Shown here one piece after another: positions 44,357 to 53,060 of a stretch of 64,000 bases of DNA (within the stretch, counting starts at the first letter, position 1; the number at the start of each line of letters is the position of its first letter). The DNA comes from Pedobacter jeongneungensis. Its GTDB lineage: Bacteria > Bacteroidota > Bacteroidia > Sphingobacteriales > Sphingobacteriaceae. The DNA lies in NCBI RefSeq assembly GCF_000633455.1, contig NZ_AYMG01000015.1, positions 1 through 64,000 of the forward strand. Direction: 5' to 3'. Below the pieces are notes generated by a model that was not told the DNA's origin, made no database searches, and saw nothing but the letters and a program-made list of their open reading frames with translations. Both the position numbers and the translations under genes were made by a program.

Positions 44357-44648
44357 TAGATTTGGTTCGTGGAGACACAAACCAAGACAATAGATAAGGG
44401 AAGTAGTATAAAAACTATGGGTCTTAGCGAGACGCTAAGACCAGTAAAGTATACAAGCGTTTTTTTGGAAAGCAGTTGCAAAAGCGTTTGGGTTTACGGA
44501 GTCCTGCCATCCGCTTTATCCCGATGAAAAATCGGGATGCCCGCTATTGTCAGGTTTAGACGGCACGGGCTGTATTACTATTGAGAGTTGCAGTGCGCAA
44601 ACCTCTGCCTTAAACGGCTATCCTCTTATTTGCAAGAGGCAATCGGTT
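44357..44648. other. Segment between the AIM24 gene and its tail remnant
   Basis: No gene is visible. It contains the reverse copy of repeat family A (44460-44559), a GAGACGCTAAGACC segment near 44429-44442 and a TCCTCTTATTTGCAAGAGG hairpin near 44620-44638. Confidence 0.6.
44460..44559 (-). repeat. Dispersed repeat family A, minus-strand copy
   Basis: Read on the minus strand: TAAACCTGAC, the hairpin TCCCGATTTTTCATCGGGA (44519-44537, identical to that at 10966-10984), GGCAGGAC, AAACCCAAACG and AACTGCTTTCCAAAAAAA. Confidence 0.75.
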
Positions 44649-44693
44649 TTGGTACGGCGGTATGAGGAAGTAAAGTACGCGGCGAAATCTTAA
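44649..44693 (+). pseudogene. Remnant of a second AIM24 gene (C-terminal 14 codons)
   Basis: The 45 bases read L-V-R-R-Y-E-E-V-K-Y-A-A-K-S-stop, against L-V-Q-P-Y-E-E-V-K-Y-A-A-K-S-stop at the end of the intact AIM24 gene (44312-44356). By eye, 34 of 45 bases and 12 of 14 residues agree, and most of the differences fall at silent third positions. That pattern is expected if the copy was once a translated paralogue. Nothing else of a second gene is seen upstream; repeat DNA fills the gap. Confidence 0.7.
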
Positions 44694-44704
44694 TATAGTA
44701 GCAT

Positions 44705-44774
44705 CGTCATTCCCAACTTGATTGGGAATCGTAATGCAATAGGCTTTAAGATTCCCGCCTGCGCGGGAATGACG
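44705..44774. repeat. Dispersed inverted repeat family B, second full copy
   Basis: Outer arms CGTCATTCCC and GGGAATGACG enclose the two hairpins of the copy at 12242-12315 in the opposite order. Confidence 0.85.
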
Positions 44775-44794
44775 GTGTACTGCTTGCAAAAAGC

Positions 44795-44829
44795 AAAAAT
44801 CCCGGCATTTTTCAATGTCGGGATTTTTT
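44795..44829 (-). terminator. Terminator of the sigma/anti-sigma operon (minus strand)
   Basis: AAAATCCCGGCAT pairs with ATGTCGGGATTTT (one G-U pair), with a T-run on the minus strand. Confidence 0.85.
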
Positions 44830-44851
44830 ATATTGATTAAATAATTTCTAA

Positions 44852-45715
44852 CTATACGCCGCCCATTACGGTTAATTTATCCATAGTTGGGTTAACACTT
44901 CCGCCCATAGGCTCCAAGGTTACAGCAAATGCCTGTGCCTCCTGAATGGTTTGCATTTTCACCAGGGCTTCGTTATTAGTCGAATCTGTTTTTCCGAAAA
45001 CACCTAAACTTACCGGTTTTCCATTTACCAAAGCCCATAACTGATATTCATGCTCGGCATCTGTTTTTGGTAAATCCATTGCCACATAGTTAATCAGCAC
45101 ACTTTTATCTTTTTTGTTCCAATATACCTTCATTTTAGAAGTTGGACTAAAAGCCTGTCCTGCCATTCTGATGGTTGCCCATTCTTTGCTATCGGCCATT
45201 GCGGCCATATTATCTAATCCCTGGTTCTCAAATTCCAGTTTGCTTACCACACCGGCAAATTTTTGTTTATCCAGGTTTAAACTGGCAATCTGGTCGTGCG
45301 CAGCATTCAGTTTATTATAAGTAATAAACAATGCCGCGGTACTTACTACCAATAAAGCTATACAAGCAACTAAGGCGTAACGTAAAGTTCTCACTTTAGC
45401 ATCACTTCCATCCAAACGTATAATTCTTGGTTCTTCTGTATAAATTGGTTCGGGTTGAACATTCACATTCTCTTCAACCTCACTTAATCCCAACTTTTCG
45501 AATAATCTTGTTTCTACATCTGCAGATGGTTCTACAGCATTTTGCATAGCATATTGCTCCATAGCTTGCTCAATGGCCGCTATTTCATCTCTTACCTCAG
45601 GGTTTTGAGATGCCATTTCCTCAACCTGCAACGTTTCTTCAGGTGATAAATCACCTAAAACGTACAGTTCGAGTACTCCAGATTCGATATATGCTTTTAA
45701 ATTTTCCACGCTCAA
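44852..45715 (-). CDS. Anti-sigma factor, RskA-like
   Basis: Membrane anti-sigma factor of 287 residues. The N-terminal part (E-S-G-V-L-E-L-Y-V-L-G-D-L-S-P-E-E) is the anti-sigma zinc-finger-like helical region without the full His-Cys motif, one membrane helix lies at about 108-130, a short coiled segment follows (N-K-L-N-A-A-H-D-Q), and the periplasmic C-terminal half is an RskA domain (M-K-V-Y-W-N, Y-Q-L-W-A-L, V-T-L-E-P-M-G-G). The start is a TTG overlapping the sigma stop codon (TTGA), or a GTG two codons further in. It should hold the sigma factor encoded just upstream in check. Confidence 0.92.
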   Translation of the reverse strand: MSVENLKAYIESGVLELYVLGDLSPEETLQVEEMASQNPEVRDEIAAIEQAMEQYAMQNAVEPSADVETRLFEKLGLSEVEENVNVQPEPIYTEEPRIIRLDGSDAKVRTLRYALVACIALLVVSTAALFITYNKLNAAHDQIASLNLDKQKFAGVVSKLEFENQGLDNMAAMADSKEWATIRMAGQAFSPTSKMKVYWNKKDKSVLINYVAMDLPKTDAEHEYQLWALVNGKPVSLGVFGKTDSTNNEALVKMQTIQEAQAFAVTLEPMGGSVNPTMDKLTVMGGV

Positions 45716-46263
45716 TTAAAATTCCTTCTCAATTCAATAATAGCCAACCGGATCCGGGTTTTCACCGTACCTAATGGCAGATCTAACTTTTCTGCGGCTT
45801 CCACATGTGTGAAACCCTTGTAATAAACTAAATCAAGAACTGCTTGTAAATCCGGTTTAAGGTTTTCTACAAGTTGCTTAACACCAAGAACATCAGGATT
45901 AAACGTAACCTTGTTTTGTTCATCAACGAAACTTACGTTATTTTCTATATCTTGGTTTTTGAGTGAATTCTTAAAATCTTTAGAACGTAGTTTGTCGATC
46001 GATAAATTGCGGGCAATATTCATCATCCACGTAAACAAACGTCCTTTTGTATGATCATAGTGTGTTGCAGACTGCCAGATTTTTACAAAAGTTTCTTGTA
46101 AAACATCTTCTGCAAGCTCTGTGTGGGTAATAATGCGTGAAATAACGCCATAAAGCGCCGACGAATACATGCTGTACAGTGTTTTTAGTACCGCTGGATC
46201 TTTCGATTGCAGTGCTTGAACAAGTTCAGGCTCGGTTAGGGTTAATTTTTTTAATGCAGTCAC
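45712..46263 (-). CDS. ECF RNA polymerase sigma factor (SigK-like)
   Basis: ECF sigma factor of 183 residues: region 2 (A-L-Y-G-V-I-S-R-I, E-D-V-L-Q-E-T-F-V-K-I-W, F-T-W-M-M-N-I-A-R-N) and region 4 (L-D-L-V-Y-Y-K-G-F-T-H-V-E-A-A-E, L-P-L-G-T-V-K-T-R-I-R) are complete. It begins with a GTG codon and is followed by its anti-sigma gene with a 4-bp overlap, so the two are made together. Targets are not known. Confidence 0.95.
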   Translation of the reverse strand: MTALKKLTLTEPELVQALQSKDPAVLKTLYSMYSSALYGVISRIITHTELAEDVLQETFVKIWQSATHYDHTKGRLFTWMMNIARNLSIDKLRSKDFKNSLKNQDIENNVSFVDEQNKVTFNPDVLGVKQLVENLKPDLQAVLDLVYYKGFTHVEAAEKLDLPLGTVKTRIRLAIIELRRNFN

Positions 46264-46494
46264 TATTGGTCACTAAGATACAATACAGAACACTAAAAGC
46301 AAAAAAATGTTTTAAAAATGCATTCCGCTTAGGAGTGCGATTAATTAACTTGTTTTCCAATAAGTGTTAATGGTTTAACATTTATTTTTTTTAATCATTT
46401 ATTCTAAAGCCTTAAGCTTGAAAAAGTTTAACGATTTTTAACTTCTGTTTACATCAGATTGTACTATTTTAGTTTAACTAAATATAACATCTAA

Positions 46495-48054
46495 ATGAAT
46501 ACAGCTCTTAAATATGGGGTACTTATAATTACCCTACTTTTCGGTACACCGATTTTTGCCCAAAAAAACAGCAATCCAAATAGCGAAGAAGACATGTTGG
46601 CCAGTTTTGGTAAACAAGGTACTTTCGTACTAAAAGGTAAAGCGAAAAATTTAAAAGATAAATTCTTTGAATTTGGCATGACAACCTATATGTACAATAA
46701 TGAAAGTTATTTTGTAGATTTTAACAAAGATGGATCATTTGAAAAATCTTTTCCAATTATTAACAGCCAGCAGTTGCATCTTTATTTAAATGATGATGCG
46801 ATAACCATTACTGTTGCCGACGGTGATACCATTTTGTTGAACTGGGATGAAAAGAATTTTGAGCAATCATTTAGTTTAAATGCAAGTGTAGCCAGTAGAG
46901 CTGAAATTTTAAAAACGGAATGGGAAATTTATAAAAATTTTAGAAAACCTGAATCGGAATTGAGGGATCAGTTTTATAAAGAACGTGAAACTTTGTCTGC
47001 TAAGGCAAAATTTGATCTGCTGAATAATCTATACAGTAAAAAAGTAAAATTCATTTTGTCTAAAGATACGGACCATGCCAATTCATCTACATCATATTTG
47101 CTTTCTAACAACTATTTTTCTTATGCATCCTGGCTTAGAGATGCTAAATTATTGGATCGGTTTTCCCTCAAGGTAGTAGAAGATAGTGTTTTTAAACTGC
47201 CAATGCTTGAAGGAAAAGTAAACGGTAAGCCTTCAAAATTTTTAAAATATGGTATTCTGGATGGTAGTGATAATTATAAAACTTCTAATGAAAGGTATTT
47301 AATAGATCTGCCTGAGTACAGGGAGTTTATGTTCAACTATATCCGTTTTGCCTCTCCAATTAACAGATATGTAGAAGAAACCCGGAAAAGCAGCCCGACT
47401 AATTTTAGTTTTAAAGATTATTATATGGCCAAAGCAGCTTTGCGATCAACGTTTGTGGAAGACTGGTTTATCACCAACTGCCTTATGTTTGGTTTCGACT
47501 ACTATCCATTTAAAGATGTTGAGGAAGTATACAATCATTATTTACCCCAGGCAAAAACGCCCTATTTTAAAAAAGCCCTGGCAGAAAAATACGATCTGGC
47601 CAAAAATTTAAAACCTGGTTTACAGGCACCTAATTTCTCATTGCCTGATGATAAAGGAAAAAGCGTTTCGCTTAGCGATTTTAAAGGTAAAGTGGTGTAT
47701 ATCGATTTTTGGGGAGTAGGCTGCGGACCTTGTATTTATGATATTGAGAACTATGAAGCAAAACTGCATGAGGGTTATAAAGATAAAGATGTTGTTTTTA
47801 TCAATATTTGTGTGGATAGCGGAGAAAAAGCCTGGAAAAATGCGATAAAGGAATATAAACTAACAGGTGTAAACTTAATTGCTGAAGGCTGGACCAAAAA
47901 TCCGGTTTGTAAAACCTATGGCGTTAGCGGGATCCCGCATTATGTAATTATCAATAAAGATGGTACTATGGCGAATAATAATGCACCACGCATGGATGAG
48001 CTATCAGGGAATATTGGGAAAAGCGAACTGGACGCAGCGCTGAGAAAAAACTAA
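46495..48054 (+). CDS. TlpA-like thioredoxin-domain protein
   Basis: Exported protein of 519 residues with a signal peptide (cleavage near I-F-A-Q), an uncharacterised region of about 350 residues and a C-terminal TlpA/ResA-like thioredoxin domain (about 380-515) with the redox motif C410-G-P-C413 and the cis-proline in S-G-I-P-H-Y. Such proteins reduce disulfides in the periplasm. The long N-terminal part is typical of Bacteroidota members, some of which have DUF4369-like domains. It is transcribed divergently from the sigma factor gene. Confidence 0.9.
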   Translation: MNTALKYGVLIITLLFGTPIFAQKNSNPNSEEDMLASFGKQGTFVLKGKAKNLKDKFFEFGMTTYMYNNESYFVDFNKDGSFEKSFPIINSQQLHLYLNDDAITITVADGDTILLNWDEKNFEQSFSLNASVASRAEILKTEWEIYKNFRKPESELRDQFYKERETLSAKAKFDLLNNLYSKKVKFILSKDTDHANSSTSYLLSNNYFSYASWLRDAKLLDRFSLKVVEDSVFKLPMLEGKVNGKPSKFLKYGILDGSDNYKTSNERYLIDLPEYREFMFNYIRFASPINRYVEETRKSSPTNFSFKDYYMAKAALRSTFVEDWFITNCLMFGFDYYPFKDVEEVYNHYLPQAKTPYFKKALAEKYDLAKNLKPGLQAPNFSLPDDKGKSVSLSDFKGKVVYIDFWGVGCGPCIYDIENYEAKLHEGYKDKDVVFINICVDSGEKAWKNAIKEYKLTGVNLIAEGWTKNPVCKTYGVSGIPHYVIINKDGTMANNNAPRMDELSGNIGKSELDAALRKN

Positions 48055-48070
48055 GTGTCTGAACTTTTTC

Positions 48071-48140
48071 TGTCACACTGAGCTTGTCGAAGTACCTTCT
48101 TTATATTAAAAATGGGGTCTTCGACAGGCTCAGACAGACA
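48071..48140. repeat. Dispersed inverted repeat family C, second copy
   Basis: TGTCACACTGAGCTTGTCGA faces CTTCGACAGGCTCAGACAGA. It may terminate the TlpA-like gene. Confidence 0.8.
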
Positions 48141-48204
48141 TATTAATTATTTTTACTGATTTAAATATCCTCTACGAAGATTTAAAATCTTTAAATAATC
48201 TGAA

Positions 48205-49098
48205 TTATGCTATTCCTTCAATAGGGAAAAGATGTTTTTCGGCGTGGTAAGATGAACGTACCAGCGGACCACTTTCTACATATTTTAAGCCTTTTGCCAA
48301 ACCAGCTTCTTTGTACATGGCAAAGGTGTCAGGATGAATCCAATCAACCACAGGGTGGTGGTTGCGGGTTGGCTGTAAATATTGTCCTAAGGTTAGGATG
48401 TGAACACCATTGGCCACTAAATCGTCCATGGCTTCGAAAATATCTTCTTCCGTTTCGCCCAAACCAAGCATAATGCCTGTTTTAGTTCTTAAACCAAATT
48501 CCGAAATTCTTTTTAAAGCTTCTAAACTTCTGTCGTACTTAGCCTGGATACGCACCTGTCTGGTTAAACGCTTAACGGTTTCCATATTGTGTGAAACCAC
48601 TTCCGGGCGTTCTTCTAAAACACGGTATAAATTATCCCACTGACCTTTAAAATCGGGGATTAAAGTTTCTAAAGTAGTGATCGGGCTTTCTCTGCGGATA
48701 GCCTGTAAGGTTTCAGCCCAGATAATTGAACCACCATCTTTTAAATCATCTCGGTCTACCGAAGTAATTACGCAATGTTTAACGCCCATTAATCTTACGG
48801 AATCGGCAATACGGTTAGGTTCGTCAACATCAACAGCCAATGGCCTGCCGGTTGCAACTGCACAGAAAGAACAGCTCCGGGTACAGATATTACCTAAAAT
48901 CATGAAAGTTGCCGTACCTGCACCCCAACACTCGCCCATATTAGGGCAATTACCGCTTTCGCAGATGGTATGCAGCTTGTGCGTGTCTACTAAACTGCGA
49001 ACTTGTGCATATTCTTTACCAACGGGCAATTTTACGCGTAACCAATCTGGTTTGCGTTTAACTTCAGTTACAGCAGGTACTACTGGTAAATCAATCAT
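48205..49098 (-). CDS. lipA: Lipoyl synthase
   Basis: Radical-SAM enzyme that inserts two sulfurs into octanoyl groups to make lipoate on pyruvate dehydrogenase and related complexes. The auxiliary cluster cysteines are C46, C51 and C57 ([12 protein letters not shown]) and the SAM cluster cysteines C72, C76 and C79 (C-T-R-S-C-S-F-C). The R-S-S-Y-H-A motif near the end supplies the serine ligand. The 297 residues are normal. lipB is not adjacent. A TAACTTTG element ends four bases before the ATG. Confidence 0.97.
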   Translation of the reverse strand: MIDLPVVPAVTEVKRKPDWLRVKLPVGKEYAQVRSLVDTHKLHTICESGNCPNMGECWGAGTATFMILGNICTRSCSFCAVATGRPLAVDVDEPNRIADSVRLMGVKHCVITSVDRDDLKDGGSIIWAETLQAIRRESPITTLETLIPDFKGQWDNLYRVLEERPEVVSHNMETVKRLTRQVRIQAKYDRSLEALKRISEFGLRTKTGIMLGLGETEEDIFEAMDDLVANGVHILTLGQYLQPTRNHHPVVDWIHPDTFAMYKEAGLAKGLKYVESGPLVRSSYHAEKHLFPIEGIA

Positions 49099-49102
49099 GG
49101 TA

Positions 49103-49110
49103 CAAAGTTA
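49103..49110 (-). promoter_or_regulatory. -7 element of lipA, four bases before the start codon
   Basis: On the minus strand TAACTTTG is followed by TACC and then the lipA ATG. Confidence 0.65.
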
Positions 49111-49165
49111 ATGAATAGGATTGAATTGTTGCAATGCCGAAATGTTTGAGGGTTGTAATAATAGT

Positions 49166-49188
49166 TTGGTTAACTGGTTAATTGTTTA
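49166..49188 (+). repeat. 23-bp repeat, second copy
   Basis: Identical to 21511-21533; it is followed by TTCGACTATGCTCAGGG, a fragment of a family C arm. Confidence 0.7.
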
Positions 49189-49273
49189 CCCTTCGACTAT
49201 GCTCAGGGGGTTAACTGGGTATAAAGCCTAATTTTCATCTTGGTGTAAGATATTTCTATCCGACACTGAAAAA

Positions 49274-49705
49274 TTAATCCAGATCCATCTCAAAAGCAAT
49301 CTGCCGTTTATTTTCTTTAAAACCAACCCGCTCGTAAAATTGATGACTTTCGGTGCGTTTGATATTACACCTTACCTTTAATTTTTTTACCTGGTAATCT
49401 TTTGCCCAAAGTTTTACACGATCGATTAGCTGTTTCCCGATTTTTAGGTTGCGGTAAGCTGAATCTACAACCAATCCGCCAATTTCGATAAATGGATCTG
49501 ATTCTATCCTTAAAGTATAAAAACCATGGATCCAACCGACTACTTTATTTTCGAATACAGCAACATAAGCACAGTTCTCATTACTGTTGTTAATCTGCCT
49601 GATCCTGATCTGTGTTTGATCAACATTACTTTGATAACCCAATTGTGTAGATAGCTCCGCCACAATTTCTGCATCTTTTTCGGTTATTGCCCTGATTTCG
49701 ACCAT
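49274..49705 (-). CDS. GNAT family N-acetyltransferase
   Basis: Protein of 143 residues with the GNAT fold: an N-terminal strand (I-R-A-I-T-E-K-D-A), a central strand with I-G-G-L-V-V-D, the acetyl-CoA loop in R-N-L-K-I-G-K-Q-L-I, and Y-E-R-V-G-F-K-E at the end. The acceptor is unknown. It stands alone, upstream of lipA on the same strand with 175 bp between. Confidence 0.93.
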   Translation of the reverse strand: MVEIRAITEKDAEIVAELSTQLGYQSNVDQTQIRIRQINNSNENCAYVAVFENKVVGWIHGFYTLRIESDPFIEIGGLVVDSAYRNLKIGKQLIDRVKLWAKDYQVKKLKVRCNIKRTESHQFYERVGFKENKRQIAFEMDLD

Positions 49706-50070
49706 TGTTAATAAGGTTATTATGTTAAACTAAATTAAGATTAAAAAATTGTTCTAACGTCAGATGGTAACATCTGACTGCACGGAAGCTGTGTGCTTGG
49801 CCAACTTCGTAAGTTTAACCTCCAAAAGCACCAGGCCACGCCACTTAAACCCTATTGAAGCGGAAGCCTGAGCCTCTTCGGCGAAGCTACAGCGGAAAGA
49901 GGGACTACACTTACTCATAAGCTCTAAAGTACCTTTCCAAATAATAATAAAAAATATTTGCAAGCATTTAGCTATTTGCAAGTGATACCCGATATTGCCT
50001 TTCAAATGTTAGCTAAAAATCATAAGCGAAACATTGCAACTTTAAACGTTTTTACTTTCTAACTAAATCT
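49706..50070. other. Intergenic region between the GNAT and cysS genes
   Basis: It contains the hairpin GTCAGATGGTAACATCTGAC at 49759-49778 and a more GC-rich stretch (about 49785-49915) with CCTCTTCGGCGAAG. An open frame on the minus strand covers this stretch but has no family signs. This part may be another dispersed repeat. Confidence 0.45.
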
Positions 50071-50078
50071 TACATTTG
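50071..50078 (+). promoter_or_regulatory. -7 element of cysS, four bases before the start codon
   Basis: TACATTTG followed by CAAT and then the cysS ATG. Confidence 0.65.
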
Positions 50079-50082
50079 CAAT

Positions 50083-51543
50083 ATGGATACTGGCTTACAG
50101 CTTTACAATACGCTTTCACGCAAAAAAGAACTTTTTCAACCCTTAAATGCACCCAATGTTGGGATGTATGTTTGCGGTCCTACTGTTTACAGCGATGTGC
50201 ACCTGGGCAATTGTCGCACATTTATTTCTTTTGATTTAATTTTCAGGTACCTTAAATATGCTGGTTATAAGGTGCGTTATGTGCGTAATATTACTGATGC
50301 AGGCCATTTAGAGGGTGATAGGGATGAGGGCGATGATAAATTTGCAAAACGTGCAAAGTTAGAGCAGCTGGAACCAATGGAAATTGTACAGAAGTATACT
50401 TTGGGTTTTCATGATGTTTTGCGCATGTTTAATACCCAGCCGCCTAGTATCGAGCCTACCGCAACCGGCCATATTATTGAGCAAATTGAAATGATCAAGG
50501 TGATTATTGCCAATGGTTATGGTTATGAAGTGGGTGGCAACGTATATTTTGATGTAGAAAAATATAGTAAAGAATATAATTATACGATTTTAACCAACCG
50601 CAACCTGGAAGACATGCTGAACAATACCCGCGAACTGGGTGGACAGGATGAGAAACGCGGAAGGTTGGATTTTGCCCTTTGGATAAAAGCAAAGCCTGAA
50701 ACTTTAATGCAATGGCAATCGCCATGGGGCATGGGTTTTCCGGGCTGGCATATCGAATGTTCGGCCATGAGCGCCAAATATCTGGGTGCAGAGTTTGATA
50801 TCCATGGTGGAGGAATGGATTTAGCGGCCACGCACCATACCAACGAAATTGCACAATCTGAAGCTTGCAGCCATAAACAGCCTGCACGCTACTGGATGCA
50901 CACCAATATGCTTACGGTAAATGGTACACGCATGTCTAAATCGGCCGGAAATGGTTTTCTTCCTTTAGAGTTGTTTACCGGAGATCATCCTTTGCTGAAA
51001 AAAGGTTATAGCCCGATGACAGTGAAATTTTTTATGTTGCAGGCGCATTACCGCAGTACTCTGGATTTCTCTAACGATGCATTGGATGCTTCGGAAAAAG
51101 GATTCCGTCGTTTAATGTCGGCAATTGGGTTATTGGATAAATTATCCGTTTCTGAACAGAACGATTTCGATATTGATGCATTGAAAGAAAAATGCATTAA
51201 TGCGATGAATGACGATTTTAACAGCCCGATTCTGGTTGCTGAGTTATTTGAAGCCGTTCGCATTATCAATACCGTTTACGATGGTAAAGGAAAGATCTCA
51301 GCAGAAGCCTTAGAAAAACTAAAACAGCTGATCAATGATTTCGTATTCGATATTTTAGGTCTGAAAGATGAAGATGCCGGAGGAAACGACTTAAATGGCG
51401 TTTTGGATATGGTGATTAACTTAAGGACTGAAGCAAAAGCCAATAAAGATTATGCAACTTCAGACCGTATTCGTATCGGATTGCAGGAATTGGGTATTCA
51501 GCTTAAAGATGGCAAAGAAGGAACAACCTGGAGTAAGGCTTAG
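50083..51543 (+). CDS. cysS: Cysteinyl-tRNA synthetase
   Basis: Class I aminoacyl-tRNA synthetase of 486 residues. C31 in M-Y-V-C-G-P-T-V-Y (zinc site), the HIGH equivalent H-L-G-N at 40-43, [19 protein letters not shown] and the KMSKS equivalent R-M-S-K-S-A-G-N are all present. The C-terminal DALR region is complete. The mRNA is probably leaderless. Confidence 0.97.
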   Translation: MDTGLQLYNTLSRKKELFQPLNAPNVGMYVCGPTVYSDVHLGNCRTFISFDLIFRYLKYAGYKVRYVRNITDAGHLEGDRDEGDDKFAKRAKLEQLEPMEIVQKYTLGFHDVLRMFNTQPPSIEPTATGHIIEQIEMIKVIIANGYGYEVGGNVYFDVEKYSKEYNYTILTNRNLEDMLNNTRELGGQDEKRGRLDFALWIKAKPETLMQWQSPWGMGFPGWHIECSAMSAKYLGAEFDIHGGGMDLAATHHTNEIAQSEACSHKQPARYWMHTNMLTVNGTRMSKSAGNGFLPLELFTGDHPLLKKGYSPMTVKFFMLQAHYRSTLDFSNDALDASEKGFRRLMSAIGLLDKLSVSEQNDFDIDALKEKCINAMNDDFNSPILVAELFEAVRIINTVYDGKGKISAEALEKLKQLINDFVFDILGLKDEDAGGNDLNGVLDMVINLRTEAKANKDYATSDRIRIGLQELGIQLKDGKEGTTWSKA

Positions 51544-51592
51544 TTAAGTTAGTCTTGAGTCTATAGTCCAAAGTCATGAGTCGATTTAAACG

Positions 51593-52273
51593 ATGAGAAA
51601 AATTGGTTTAGTAGGAGGCATTAGCTGGGTATCGACAATAGATTATTACCGATTTATAAATGAGGGTGTAAATGAGCGATTGGGTGGATTAAATTTCGCT
51701 GAATGTATCGTTTACTCCCTTAATTTTGGAGATGTTCAGGATCATACCTGGGAAGGATCGTTTGATCTTTTGCTTCATGCCTGCCAAAGTTTAAAGCGTA
51801 GTGGTGTAGAAGCCATCGTGCTCTGCGCCAATACGGCTCATCTTTTTGCTGATCATCTTCAGGAGGAAATTGGCCTGCCGATCATCCACATCGGTACCGA
51901 AACGGCTAAAGCCATAAATGCCACCGGAATTAAAAAGGTAGGACTATTGGGTACCGTATTTACCATGGAGAAAGATTTTTACATCAAAAAACTCGAAGAC
52001 CATGGATTAAACGTTTTGGTGCCAGCCCAAAAAGAAACCCGCGATTATATACAGTTTACGCTTAAAGAAGAACTGGGTAGGGGAATGATACTGGAAGAAA
52101 CCAGGGCGCAGTACCTGAAAATAATTAACCACCTGATTGCAGATGGAGCGGAAGGCATTATTTTGGGATGTACAGAAATCCCAATGCTCATTAGTCAGAA
52201 TGATTTCGAAATCCCAGTATTCGATACCACTAAAATTCATTGCCAGGCCATTGTAGATTATATATTATCCTAG
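51593..52273 (+). CDS. Aspartate/glutamate racemase family protein
   Basis: Racemase-type enzyme of 226 residues. It starts I-G-L-V-G-G-I-S-W-V-S-T, typical of the aspartate racemase group; the first catalytic cysteine is C78 in V-L-C-A-N-T-A-H and the second lies in G-C-T-E-I-P near residue 193. This group includes aspartate racemases and YgeA-like broad-specificity racemases. It lies 49 bp after cysS and may be co-transcribed. The substrate is not determined. Confidence 0.92.
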   Translation: MRKIGLVGGISWVSTIDYYRFINEGVNERLGGLNFAECIVYSLNFGDVQDHTWEGSFDLLLHACQSLKRSGVEAIVLCANTAHLFADHLQEEIGLPIIHIGTETAKAINATGIKKVGLLGTVFTMEKDFYIKKLEDHGLNVLVPAQKETRDYIQFTLKEELGRGMILEETRAQYLKIINHLIADGAEGIILGCTEIPMLISQNDFEIPVFDTTKIHCQAIVDYILS

Positions 52274-52351
52274 AAGAGTACAATATCAGTTTAAATTTAA
52301 AATAGTGCTATTTTTCTTTTGCAGCAATAATGCTACCTTTAGCAAAAGTAA

Positions 52352-52726
52352 ATGGACTGTAAATCAATATATTCAGTGAAACTGCATTCGAAAGGGATAA
52401 CTTTATTTATCCTGTTTTGGAGCTTGTTTACTTTTTCCAATAACAGCGCAGGTTCGGTTGCTTTTCAATATAATCAATCTTCTCAAACAGAGTGGGTATC
52501 TCATAAACGTAAGCATTTTACTACGCCAGTTCTTTTCAGGAAGGCAATAATTAAAACTAGTGTTTCGATAGGCGAATACCTTTTACAGATTTTCACCTTT
52601 AACAGGTTACTCGCCGTAAAACTAGCCGAACTCAGCCTGATTTCCCTATCTATTCCCCGCATTTCGCGCTTATTTGTTCAGGAAGCGATCTCGCAATACC
52701 CTACAGAAAAAGATCACATAAGCTAA
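52352..52726 (+). CDS. Uncharacterised 124-residue protein
   Basis: Not recognised. A hydrophobic segment near residues 15-33 could be a membrane anchor or signal peptide, followed by a polar stretch and then a basic helical region (F-N-R-L-L-A-V-K-L-A-E-L-S). TACCTTTA at 52334-52341 resembles a -7 element and ends 10 bases before the ATG. There are no homologous motifs I can name. It may be a small membrane-linked protein, or the frame may be accidental. Confidence 0.45.
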   Translation: MDCKSIYSVKLHSKGITLFILFWSLFTFSNNSAGSVAFQYNQSSQTEWVSHKRKHFTTPVLFRKAIIKTSVSIGEYLLQIFTFNRLLAVKLAELSLISLSIPRISRLFVQEAISQYPTEKDHIS

Positions 52727-52818
52727 TACCGGTTTTGGCCTGATATCCAAAAAGGCCATTCGATTATTGTTTTACAGATCTACTGATTATTCAATCGGGA
52801 AATCACCATTGATTTAAA

Positions 52819-53007
52819 ATGAAATATTTCAAAAAAGCCATAAGGCTAATGGGATTGGTATTACTGATCTTTTTAGCTTCTATCGGACTTGGCGGGGGCG
52901 TTCCAATTCCTCCATCTAACAGAAAAGAAAATCACATCGAAATAAAAGTAGCCTTAAAAGATGCGGAGGAGGGCGAAAAATTAACCTTATCTGATATTAA
53001 GAAATAA
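52819..53007 (+). CDS. Small 62-residue secreted or membrane-linked protein
   Basis: Short protein with a basic start (M-K-Y-F-K-K), one hydrophobic helix at about 9-26 ending in G-L-G-G-G-V-P-I-P-P, and a polar acidic/basic tail. No known domain. The gene is followed at once by a strong hairpin, which supports an expressed unit. Confidence 0.6.
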   Translation: MKYFKKAIRLMGLVLLIFLASIGLGGGVPIPPSNRKENHIEIKVALKDAEEGEKLTLSDIKK

Positions 53008-53040
53008 AAAAAAGTCCCGATTTTCATCGGGACCTTTCTA
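53008..53040. terminator. Bidirectional terminator between convergent genes
   Basis: GTCCCGAT pairs with ATCGGGAC around TTTC (53014-53033). The A-run on its left gives a T-run on the minus strand, so it ends the J-domain gene as well as the small gene. Confidence 0.88.
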
Positions 53041-53060
53041 AATATTTTAATTAATCGATT

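Noticed and set aside
49760..50005. 81-residue frame on the minus strand
   Set aside because: No recognisable signal or domain; the GC-rich middle looks like a dispersed repeat. Kept as possible repeat DNA only.
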